A DNA stretch of 10,119 bases from an uncultured Verrucomicrobia subdivision 3 bacterium (GTDB lineage: Bacteria; Verrucomicrobiota; Verrucomicrobiae; Limisphaerales; UBA11358): the NCBI GenBank assembly GCA_903847285.1, contig CAINDH010000213.1:1-10119 (forward strand), in the 5' to 3' direction. The position numbers were made by a program, and so were the translations under genes. Under the pieces are notes generated by a model. It had not been told where the DNA came from. It ran no database searches and saw only the letters and a program-made list of their open reading frames with translations. Of the stretch, positions 1-7,066 are shown piece after piece (the first letter of the stretch is position 1; the number at the start of each line of letters is the position of its first letter).

Positions 1-2747
1 CTACTACGGCCGGCAGCTCGGTGACGCTCGCTACCTTCACCGCCGCGAATTCACCTTTCGGCACAAATACACCGTGCTGGCTCCGGCTTACTCGTGTAGG
101 TTCGACATTCACTGGATTTGGCTCCAGCAACGGCGTGAATTGGGTTCAGATGGGAACCACCACAGTTGCCATGACTAATACGCTCGCCGGACTCGCTGTG
201 TGTGCTGCGGATAACACCAAGTTAAACACGACGACGTTCGACAACGTGAGCTTCACTCAGCCGCCGGTGAACTTCTTCGACTTAAGCCATTGGAAGTTGC
301 AGCTGCCGATTGATACCAATGGTGTTTTGAGCGCTACGAATCTCGGCGTTATGGAAATTTTGACGCCGCAATTGCTCGCCGGTTATGCGAGTGATTATTT
401 CTACTCCGGCTCCGATGGTGCGATGACGTTCTGGGCGCCGGTGACCGGCGCGACGACGAGCGGCACGAGCTATCCGCGCAGCGAATTGCGCGAGATGCTA
501 AACACCAACGATACGAGCGTGGACTGGACGGGGCAGGGTGTGCATACGATCAACGCGCAGTGTCAGGTATTGCAAATTCCCAGCAGCGGCAACGTCTGCA
601 TCGGCCAGATCAAGGCGTTCACGGGAAATACTTTTCCGCTCGTGTTCATGCTCTACAACAACGGCGTCGTCCAAGGTCGCATCAAAACGGATTCATTCAA
701 CGATGGCTCTGATTTCACTTTCAACTACGCGAACGTCGGCTTGAGCAACAACATCGCCTATCAAGTTCAGATGGTGAATGGACTGATCACCATTGCCGTC
801 AATGGCGTCACGAATTCGCTGAATGTCTATCAAACCGATCCGCGCTGGACGACGAACACCTTCTATTTCAAGGCAGGCGATTATTGTCAGGACAACGTCG
901 GCACGGATCTCGAAGGCGCCCGCGTGGCGTTTTATGCGTTGAACACAGCGCACACGCCGAGCATCACGAACCAGCCAGTCAACGCAGCGGTAGCACTTGG
1001 AAGCAATGCCTCGTTCAGCGTCGGCGCGACGGATTGGACGAATCTTACTTATCAATGGTTTTTCAGTTCCGCGAGCCTCGCCGGAAAAACCAATGCGGCC
1101 CTGAACATCACCAATGTCTTCCCGGCGAACATAGGCAGTTATTTTGTGGTCGTGCAGAACAGCTTCGGATCGGTGACGAGTTCAGTGGTTACTCTCTCTA
1201 CCAATTCCGCGCCGATCATGACCAGCCAGCCCGCGAGCCAAAATATTCTGCGCGGCACGACCGGTGTTCTGTCGGTGAATGTTTCCGGCAATTCTCCGTT
1301 AAGCTATCAATGGTTTTTCAACGGCACTAATGCCGTGGGCGCAAATTCCAACCTGCTGACGCTGCCAAATTTTCAATCAATAAATGCGGGCGGCTACTCT
1401 GTGGTGGTGACGAATATTTTTGGCAGCACCACCAGCGCCGTGGCCACGCTCACGCTCATCGTGAGCAGCACCAATCTGGTTCTCGACGATCAGTGGCTGG
1501 ATGGCACGCGCACGGACACCAGCCTGCCAGCGGAAGCTGCGTGGTATGCGAACGTCGCCGCGTCGCTCACCGCAAAAACCAACGCGCTTGTCGGCACGCC
1601 AGATCCGGCGGTGACGATGACTTGGTGGACTTACTTCACTTCGAATTCAGCAGCGCCAGTCCAATTGAAAATGAGCGACACCTTGCGCCTCACTCTGACG
1701 TTCACCACTTCCGGAGTGAACGCGAGCAATTCATCCAAGGGTCTGCGCCTCGGCCTGTTTAATTCTTCCGCTGGCACTAAAACGCTTGCGGATGGCGCAA
1801 TTCCTAACGGCACGAATCATACGGGCATCATGGCCAACCTGAATTTTGGCCAGACTTTCGGCAGTGGCTTCCAATTTTTGGAACGCACGAATTATTCCAG
1901 CGTGAACCTGATTTCCACCACCGCCGATTATAGCAGCGACAGCTCGTCCATCTCCACGCTCGGCGGACCGGTTGCCGGCGACGCGGGATTCAGTAATGGC
2001 GTTCCGTATGTGATGCAACTGTTGGCCACGCGAAATACCAACGCCGTGGGGCTTTCGCTCACTTTCACCGGAACGAATGGCGGGAGCAATTCCATCACCG
2101 GCACCTGGGCCGACACGAATTTTCTCACGACGGCGTTCGACACTTTTGTTTTCCGTCCGGCGTTGCAGACACAAACGTCCACCAATTTCACTTTCACCGA
2201 ATTCAAGGTTGAATTGGTCGCGCCAAATAATCGTCCGCCGGAACCGGCGTTGCACACGGCGGTCACGATGCCTAACAGCGCGATCATCATTGGCACGACA
2301 AACTTGCTTGCCACGGATTCAGATCCCGACGGCGATACGCTGGCCGTCACGGCAGTTGGTTTTGTGAGCACGAATGGAGGAACGGTTACACTTATCGGCG
2401 GAAACATCACTTACACGCCGGTCACGAATTTTGTTGGTGCGGATCAAATCAGTTACACGCTGACTGACAGTCGCGGTGGCAGCAGCACGGGAAACATTTT
2501 CGTCACCGTTGTTGGTCCGCCGATGTTCACCAGCTTCAACCTGACTTCGGGTAGCAGCGCATTCTCGCTCGCGGGCAGCGGCGTATCTGGTCAAACATAT
2601 GTTCTGCAAATCGCAACGAACCTTGCGCCGCCGGTCGCGTGGATTTCCGGTCTTACCAACATTGCTGGCACGAACGGAATTTTTAATTTCACCGACACGC
2701 AAGTGACCAGCTTTAACCAGCGATTCTATCGCGTGATGAAACCATGA
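1..2747 (+). CDS. Multidomain secreted polysaccharide lyase, PL7/alginate_lyase2-like, 5'-truncated
   Basis: The frame is open from base 3 and no credible start is visible. A GTG at 21 lies inside a domain, so the true N-terminus and its expected signal peptide are upstream. Numbering from that GTG, residues 1-80 are the end of a concanavalin-like (DUF1349-type) domain (WLRLTRVGSTFTGFGSSNG, then GLAV and FDNVSF). Residues 84-309 form a PL7-type beta-jelly-roll lyase domain with the three family motifs: RSELRE (153-158), QIK (196-198) and YFKAGDYCQ (282-290). PL7 enzymes cleave uronate-containing chains, classically alginate, by beta-elimination. Two Ig-like repeats follow (about 313-395 and 398-480), then an unrecognised beta-rich region (484-735), a cadherin/Big_9-like module (741-831, with DSDPDGD and a YTP..NF.G.D..SYTLTD pattern) and a C-terminal module (834-908). 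The third base of QIH/QVH, normally His, is Lys here, so substrate and even activity are uncertain. The lyase fold is a confident call; alginate specificity is not. Confidence 0.85.
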   Translation, partial: TTAGSSVTLATFTAANSPFGTNTPCWLRLTRVGSTFTGFGSSNGVNWVQMGTTTVAMTNTLAGLAVCAADNTKLNTTTFDNVSFTQPPVNFFDLSHWKLQLPIDTNGVLSATNLGVMEILTPQLLAGYASDYFYSGSDGAMTFWAPVTGATTSGTSYPRSELREMLNTNDTSVDWTGQGVHTINAQCQVLQIPSSGNVCIGQIKAFTGNTFPLVFMLYNNGVVQGRIKTDSFNDGSDFTFNYANVGLSNNIAYQVQMVNGLITIAVNGVTNSLNVYQTDPRWTTNTFYFKAGDYCQDNVGTDLEGARVAFYALNTAHTPSITNQPVNAAVALGSNASFSVGATDWTNLTYQWFFSSASLAGKTNAALNITNVFPANIGSYFVVVQNSFGSVTSSVVTLSTNSAPIMTSQPASQNILRGTTGVLSVNVSGNSPLSYQWFFNGTNAVGANSNLLTLPNFQSINAGGYSVVVTNIFGSTTSAVATLTLIVSSTNLVLDDQWLDGTRTDTSLPAEAAWYANVAASLTAKTNALVGTPDPAVTMTWWTYFTSNSAAPVQLKMSDTLRLTLTFTTSGVNASNSSKGLRLGLFNSSAGTKTLADGAIPNGTNHTGIMANLNFGQTFGSGFQFLERTNYSSVNLISTTADYSSDSSSISTLGGPVAGDAGFSNGVPYVMQLLATRNTNAVGLSLTFTGTNGGSNSITGTWADTNFLTTAFDTFVFRPALQTQTSTNFTFTEFKVELVAPNNRPPEPALHTAVTMPNSAIIIGTTNLLATDSDPDGDTLAVTAVGFVSTNGGTVTLIGGNITYTPVTNFVGADQISYTLTDSRGGSSTGNIFVTVVGPPMFTSFNLTSGSSAFSLAGSGVSGQTYVLQIATNLAPPVAWISGLTNIAGTNGIFNFTDTQVTSFNQRFYRVMKP
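270..947 (+). other. PL7-type catalytic domain region
   Basis: This marks the catalytic part of the lyase, from FFDLSHWKLQLP to the end of the strand after YFKAGDYCQ. The entry FDLSHWKLQLP, the central RSELRE and the late YFKAG..Q follow the order and spacing of alginate_lyase2 domains. Arg155-equivalent chemistry (carboxylate neutralisation) and the catalytic Tyr288 of the YxKAGxYxQ motif appear intact. The position of the usual His is occupied by Lys198. Confidence 0.8.
957..1460 (+). repeat. Two tandem Ig-like domain repeats within the lyase gene
   Basis: Two consecutive modules of about 83 residues share the pattern I(T/M)xQP - YQWFF - LxLxN - GxYxVVVxNxFGSxTSxVxTL. They correspond to residues 313-395 and 398-480 of the lyase. 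A 16-base exact match (TATCAATGGTTTTTCA at 1050-1065 and 1305-1320) shows that the repeat is still visible in DNA. Such Ig-like modules are common spacers or carbohydrate and surface contact domains in secreted bacterial enzymes. No catalytic role is expected. Confidence 0.8.
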
Positions 2748-3688
2748 AATTCAAAAACTTATTCTATAGCTGCTCGCTCATTTGTGCATTGGCCGTAACT
2801 TGCGCGCAGGGGCAAAACCCGTCTGCTTCGACTAATGCCGCGGCAGAATCCACAACGGCGGAGAGAAAGCCCGATGTCACGCCAATTTCCCTGCCCGGCA
2901 GCGAAGCCTTTGTGTTTCGCACTGTGGGCACGAATGAAATGCGCTTGTTCGTTGTGAAGCCCAAGGGGTGGTCCAAGTCGGATAAGCGTCCGTGCTTTGT
3001 GAGTTTTTTTGGTGGCGGATGGGTCAGCGGTTCGCCAGAGCGCAGTGTCAGTTGGGCGAAATGGGCGGCGGGCTATGGTCTTGTCGGCGTCGCCCCAGAC
3101 TACCGGACACGCGGACGTTTCAACGGCACGCCTGAAGACTGCGTTTCGGATGCGCGTGCAGCGGTGCGTTGGGTGGAGGAACACGCCGAGGAACTCGGAA
3201 TCGATCCTAAGAAGCTCATCGTGCAAGGCGGTTCAGCGGGGGGACACGTTGCGGCGTGGACGGCGATTTCTTCTGAAGGTCCGGGCAAGAATGATCCCGC
3301 GCCAAAGATTTCGCCCGCGGCACTGGTGTTGTTGAATCCCGTTACGGACACCAAGGACAGCGGTTACGGCGGCAGCAAACGTTTCGGCGTAAATCCGGAG
3401 CGGGCGCTTGCGTGTTCCGTGCCGGACCAGATGCCGAAACAAATGCCGCCGACCATCGTGTTTCACGCGACGGGCGACAAGACCGTGCCGTATTCCAATT
3501 CGGTCGCGTTCAAGGACAAGATGATTGCCAACGGCAATCGCTGCGAACTCGTGACGTTCGAAGGCCTTGGTCATTCCTATAACTCCACCAAATTTGGCGA
3601 GGCTGGCAAAGTCGCGGACAAGAAAACACGGGAAGATATCGCCGTGTTTTTAAAGAGTCTGGGGTTGATTCAAAAAGAAGCTGAATAA
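2744..3688 (+). CDS. Secreted alpha/beta-hydrolase esterase (acetyl-esterase/lipase type)
   Basis: The protein has 314 residues and resembles the BD-FAE/Aes-like alpha/beta-hydrolase group, which hydrolyses short acyl esters. Residues 1 to about 22 form a signal peptide (MKFKNLFYSCSLICALAVTC). The cysteine at 20 has no convincing lipobox, so signal peptidase I cleavage is more likely. The catalytic triad is readable: Ser164 in GGSAGG (162-167), Asp245 in HATGDKTVPY and His277 in GLGHSYN. The oxyanion segment is FFGGGW (88-93), where many relatives have HGGGW. The start ATG overlaps the lyase stop as ATGA, which fixes the start and implies translational coupling. In this setting it probably removes acetyl or similar groups from the polysaccharide so that lyase and sulfatases can act; that role is inferred from context. 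A carbohydrate esterase or a general peptidase-like hydrolase remain alternatives, but length and motifs favour an esterase. Confidence 0.85.
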   Translation: MKFKNLFYSCSLICALAVTCAQGQNPSASTNAAAESTTAERKPDVTPISLPGSEAFVFRTVGTNEMRLFVVKPKGWSKSDKRPCFVSFFGGGWVSGSPERSVSWAKWAAGYGLVGVAPDYRTRGRFNGTPEDCVSDARAAVRWVEEHAEELGIDPKKLIVQGGSAGGHVAAWTAISSEGPGKNDPAPKISPAALVLLNPVTDTKDSGYGGSKRFGVNPERALACSVPDQMPKQMPPTIVFHATGDKTVPYSNSVAFKDKMIANGNRCELVTFEGLGHSYNSTKFGEAGKVADKKTREDIAVFLKSLGLIQKEAE

Positions 3689-3778
3689 CTTTATTAAGCT
3701 AGTAACAAATATCCTGAAACATTCGTCCATAGCCAGACTGCACACGTTTCCAAAATTTAACTGCTTAAATCCGCAACT
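3689..3778 (+). other. 90-bp intergenic gap, possible secondary promoter region
   Basis: This is the longest non-coding stretch in the window, separating the lyase-esterase pair from the sulfatase-GH2 block. It is more AT-rich than its flanks. I see no convincing -35/-10 pair and no GC-rich hairpin followed by a T-run. A weak AT-rich inverted repeat (TTATTA-agc-TAGTAA, one wobble pair) lies at about 3691-3705 but is too weak to call a terminator. The gap could hold an internal promoter, which sequence alone does not show. Confidence 0.3.
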
Positions 3779-5461
3779 ATGAAAACTAACTTTCGATTCG
3801 CAACTCTGTTTGTCGTGGCTGCAATGTCATGTTGCTGTCCCGCCTTGCGAGCTGCTGATGCGCCCGCAAAGAAGCCCAACATCGTGTTCATTCTCGCGGA
3901 TGATCTCGGGTTCGCCGAGATCGGTGCGAACGGAGCTGATAAATACAAGACGCCAAACATTGACTCGCTGGCCAAGAGCGGCATTCGTTTCAACCACTAT
4001 TACACCGCGCCGCTTTGCGGTCCTTCGCGCGCGCTCATTCTCACCGGACGTTATGCCTTCCGCTCGGGTGCCGTCACGCAGGATGCTTGCGGCTCAATCA
4101 TTCGCACCGGCGAAAAGGCCGAGATCATGGTTCCTACGGTTATGAAGAAAGCGGGTTATGCCACCGCAATGATTGGAAAGTGGGGACAGCTTTTGCCCTC
4201 GGGCGACCCAGCAGAATGGGGCTTCGACCATGTGCTGAGTTTCAAGGCGAGCGGCGTGTATTGGAACAAGGTCGCCGCTGCGAGTTGGGTTAAACAGTAT
4301 GGTCTCGCTGGAGACAAAGGTTCCGAAGACGGTGTCCGCGCCAACCCCGGCCCTTACAACATTGACGAGAAACATCTGATGATGGCGGACAACGAATACA
4401 TGCCCGACTTGATGCACAAGGACGCGGTGGCTTTCATCAACGAAAACAAAGACAAACCATTTCTGCTCTACTACTCTATGTCGCACGTGCATGCGCAAAT
4501 CCTGCCCACGCCCGACAGTAAACTGCCTGCGCCCGGCTTGGATACGGCCGCCCGTTACGCCCAAGTCTACAACGACAACATCAACTACATGGACAAACTC
4601 GTCGGCAAACTCCTCGCTGAATTAGACCGCCTCAAACTTCGCGACAACACCGTCATCTTTTTCATGGGTGACAATGGCACTGCCAAGGCTGCCTCCGATC
4701 TCGCCACGATCGGTGGTCGTCGTTTGATCGGACAGAAAGGCGGTATGGAAGAGGGCGGCGGACTCGTTCCCTTCCTTGTCAGTTGGAAAGGCGTCACGCC
4801 CGCCGGCAAGGTGAACCAAAACTTCACCGACGCCTCGGACCTGCTCCCCACTTTCGCTGAAATTGCCGGAGCGCCGTTGCCGGAGAATCGCATCATTGAC
4901 GGCAAAAGTCTGCTTCCCCAAATCAAAGGTGAAACCAAATCGCCGCGCACTTGGGCGTTCACTCAACTCGGAGCAAACTATTATGTGCGTGAAGCGGGTT
5001 GGAAACTCAACCAAGCCGGCCAGCTCTTCGACATGAAGAACGCGCCCTTCGAAGAAATCCTGGTCCCTGCTGATTCCAAAGACGAAGCTGCTGTGACTGC
5101 CCGCAAGCGCCTTAGCGCCGCCCTCGCCGAACTCAATCCCGGTGCTGGTGTCAAAGGCGAGGGAAGTGGTCGCGGTGACAAAACTAAGAAAACCAAAAAG
5201 AAAGCCGCCGCCCAGGCCAAAGCGGAGGCCACGCCCGCTGCCACAACGACGGCTACTGCGGTTGACCCGGCCGCCGACCGCGCCGCGAAGTTCGACAAAC
5301 TCGACACCGCAAAGACTGGCAAGCTCACCCGCGAATATTACACGACGCATCAGTCGAATGCCGCCGCGGCCGCGGACCGTTTCGACCGCATGGATGTCAA
5401 CAAGGACGGCGTGGTCACGCGCGAAGAATTCATCAGCAACGGCGGCAAGAAACTGAAATAA
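3779..5461 (+). CDS. Secreted type I sulfatase (arylsulfatase-like) with C-terminal EF-hand tail
   Basis: This 560-residue S1-type sulfatase hydrolyses sulfate esters, acting outside the cytoplasm after export. Residues 1 to about 26 are a signal peptide ending in ALRAADA. The metal site starts with ADD (40-42). The signature CGPSR (80-84) is followed by LTGR; Cys80 would be converted to formylglycine. Other active-site residues are Lys134, His238 (SHVHAQ), Asp298-Asn299 (GDNG) and Lys320 (GQKGG..EGG). The position after KW that is usually His is Gly136. A Lys/Ala-rich linker (about 465-495) leads to two EF-hand loops: a degenerate one (509-520) and a canonical DVNKDGVVTREE (539-550), suggesting calcium binding or attachment. 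The start gives a clean signal peptide, and no clear Shine-Dalgarno sequence precedes it. The catalytic family is sure, but the substrate and S1 subfamily are not. Downstream neighbours are two further sulfatases, pointing to a multiply sulfated substrate. Confidence 0.93.
   Translation: MKTNFRFATLFVVAAMSCCCPALRAADAPAKKPNIVFILADDLGFAEIGANGADKYKTPNIDSLAKSGIRFNHYYTAPLCGPSRALILTGRYAFRSGAVTQDACGSIIRTGEKAEIMVPTVMKKAGYATAMIGKWGQLLPSGDPAEWGFDHVLSFKASGVYWNKVAAASWVKQYGLAGDKGSEDGVRANPGPYNIDEKHLMMADNEYMPDLMHKDAVAFINENKDKPFLLYYSMSHVHAQILPTPDSKLPAPGLDTAARYAQVYNDNINYMDKLVGKLLAELDRLKLRDNTVIFFMGDNGTAKAASDLATIGGRRLIGQKGGMEEGGGLVPFLVSWKGVTPAGKVNQNFTDASDLLPTFAEIAGAPLPENRIIDGKSLLPQIKGETKSPRTWAFTQLGANYYVREAGWKLNQAGQLFDMKNAPFEEILVPADSKDEAAVTARKRLSAALAELNPGAGVKGEGSGRGDKTKKTKKKAAAQAKAEATPAATTTATAVDPAADRAAKFDKLDTAKTGKLTREYYTTHQSNAAAAADRFDRMDVNKDGVVTREEFISNGGKKLK
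5267..5458 (+). other. EF-hand-like C-terminal segment of the first sulfatase
   Basis: Residues about 497-560 carry a pair of EF-hand-type helices and loops. The second loop has the full set of ligands (Asp539, Asn541, Asp543, Thr547, Glu550). The first (509-520) keeps only Asp at position 1 and has Ala, Thr and Tyr at positions 3, 5 and 12, so it should not bind calcium by itself. The pairing recalls dockerin and calcium-sensing tails, but no dockerin-specific motif is clear. Confidence 0.75.
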
Positions 5462-5502
5462 AAACGCACTTAGAAAAACTCCCAAACAGCGATTCGACAC
5501 CC

Positions 5503-7047
5503 ATGAAACACGTTTTGAAATTGATCGTCGCCGCAGCATTGCTGCCGCTCGCCACGCTCCACGCGGCGGACAAACCCAACGTCCTCTTCATTGCCGTGGA
5601 CGATCTTCGTCCGGAACTCGGCTGTTACGGTAAGGACTACATCGAGAGTCCGAACATTGATCGCATCGCCAAGTCGGGCATGGTTTTCAATCACGCCTAT
5701 TGCCAGCAGGCGGTTTGCTCGCCGACGCGTTCCAGCTTGATGACCGGCACGCGGCCGGACACGACGAAGGTTTGGGATCTCGTCACGCATTTCCGCACCG
5801 CGCTTCCGGATGTCGTTACGCTGGGCCAACACTTCAAGCAGAACGGTTATTTCGTCCAAGGCATGGGCAAGATCTATCACGGCGGTTATGATGATCCGGC
5901 TACTTGGTCCGTGCCTTGGCAGACGCCCCAGGCAATCAAATATGCACTTCTGGAAAATCAGAAGCTCGATGGCCGCCAATACGAAGGTGAGCCGGACGGC
6001 GACGCGAAGCCGCTAACCAAAAAGAAAAGTAAGAAGAGCGCGACCAGCCTGCCCGATGGTCCGCCTTCCACCGGAGTCAATTCCCGTGGTCCGGCGTTCG
6101 AGGGGGCGGATGTGCCTGATGACACTTTCCAGGATGGCAAGGTCGCCGAGCTGGCCATCTCCACGCTGCAAGAGATGAGCAAGAAGAAAGAGCCGTTCTT
6201 CCTTGCCGTGGGTTTCATTAAGCCGCATCTGCCGTTCGTTTCGCCGAAGAAATACTGGGATCTCTACGACCCAGCCAAGATTGAACTCGCCCCGAATAAA
6301 TTTCGTGCGAAGGACTCGCCGGACTATGCAGTGATAACCAGTGGCGAGCTACGTAATTATTACGGCATCCCCGCCGGCTCGATTCCCGACGATCTCGCGC
6401 GACAGCTCAAACATGGATACTACGCGGGCGTCAGCTACACCGACGCGCAAGTTGGCAAGTTGCTCGACGAACTCAAGCGCCTCGGCTTAGACAAGAACAC
6501 CATCGTCATCCTCTGGGGCGACCACGGCTGGAAACTAGGTGAGCACGATGCGTGGTGCAAACACAGCAACGTCGAGAACGACGTGAACGCGCCGTTGTTG
6601 CTGTCCGTTCCAGGCATGAAGAACGCCGGCAAACACACCGACGCGCTTGTGGAGTTCGTGGATATTTATCCTACGCTGTCCGAACTTGCGGGCCTTCCGC
6701 TGCCCGGTCATCTGGAAGGCACGAGCTTCAAGCCGCTGCTCGACGATCCGAACCGTGCCTGGAAATCCGCCGCGTTCAGCCAGTATCCGCGTGCACAAAA
6801 TGGCGGGCTGATGGGTTACTCGATGCGCACGGAGCGCTATCGCTTCACTGTTTGGGTGGATCGCAAAGATCATTCCAAGGTGGACGCCATTGAACTTTAC
6901 GATCAACAGAAAGATCCGCAGGAAAACCAGAATATCGCCAAAGATCCGGCCAACGCCGCACTCGTGGCAAAACTGATGGCGCAATGGAAACTAGGTTGGC
7001 AGGGCGCGAAGCCGCCGGTCGCCAGTGGATTGAAAGCTAGTCTCTGA
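5503..7047 (+). CDS. Secreted iduronate-2-sulfatase-like sulfatase (S1_7-like), copy A
   Basis: This 514-residue type I sulfatase follows the whole pattern of iduronate-2-sulfatase: AVDDLRPELGCYG (31-43), CSPTR (72-76) with formylglycine precursor Cys72, MGKIYH (121-126), GFIKPHLPF, GDHGWKLGEH (339-348) and the SQYPR / MGYSMRT / TVWV series near the C-terminus. Inferred catalytic residues are Asp33, Asp34, Cys72, Arg76, Lys123, His126, His242, Asp340, His341 and Lys353, all present. The signature has Thr where most sulfatases have Ser (CxPSR). Residues 1-22 form a signal peptide ending LHAA. A Lys-rich low-complexity insert (about 172-179) interrupts the domain. Family members remove sulfate from uronic acids in glycosaminoglycans or act on marine polysaccharides; the exact bond here is unknown. 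It starts 41 bp after the first sulfatase and ends 19 bp before its paralogue, so co-transcription is likely. Confidence 0.93.
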   Translation: MKHVLKLIVAAALLPLATLHAADKPNVLFIAVDDLRPELGCYGKDYIESPNIDRIAKSGMVFNHAYCQQAVCSPTRSSLMTGTRPDTTKVWDLVTHFRTALPDVVTLGQHFKQNGYFVQGMGKIYHGGYDDPATWSVPWQTPQAIKYALLENQKLDGRQYEGEPDGDAKPLTKKKSKKSATSLPDGPPSTGVNSRGPAFEGADVPDDTFQDGKVAELAISTLQEMSKKKEPFFLAVGFIKPHLPFVSPKKYWDLYDPAKIELAPNKFRAKDSPDYAVITSGELRNYYGIPAGSIPDDLARQLKHGYYAGVSYTDAQVGKLLDELKRLGLDKNTIVILWGDHGWKLGEHDAWCKHSNVENDVNAPLLLSVPGMKNAGKHTDALVEFVDIYPTLSELAGLPLPGHLEGTSFKPLLDDPNRAWKSAAFSQYPRAQNGGLMGYSMRTERYRFTVWVDRKDHSKVDAIELYDQQKDPQENQNIAKDPANAALVAKLMAQWKLGWQGAKPPVASGLKASL

Positions 7048-7066
7048 AAACCGGAATAAAAAATTT

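Noticed and set aside
21..23. GTG at 21 as the true start of the lyase gene
   Set aside because: The frame stays open to base 3 and the first residues already sit inside a recognisable domain with no signal peptide, so the gene is cut by the window edge.
2774..2806. Lipoprotein signal in the esterase (Cys20)
   Set aside because: The residues before Cys20 (A-V-T) do not fit a lipobox, so an ordinary signal peptide is the better reading.
3691..3705. AT-rich inverted repeat after the esterase as a terminator
   Set aside because: The stem is short, has a wobble pair, contains almost no GC and is not followed by a T-run.
3665..3715. Possible promoter hexamers (TTGATT and TATCCT) around the esterase 3' end
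   Set aside because: The two elements are not spaced correctly relative to each other, and neither has a matching partner at 16-18 bases.
4622..5539. Long reverse-strand open frame (about 305 codons) opposite the first sulfatase
   Set aside because: It lies wholly against well-supported coding sequence, has an Arg/Gly-biased composition with no recognisable motif, and reads as a codon-bias shadow.
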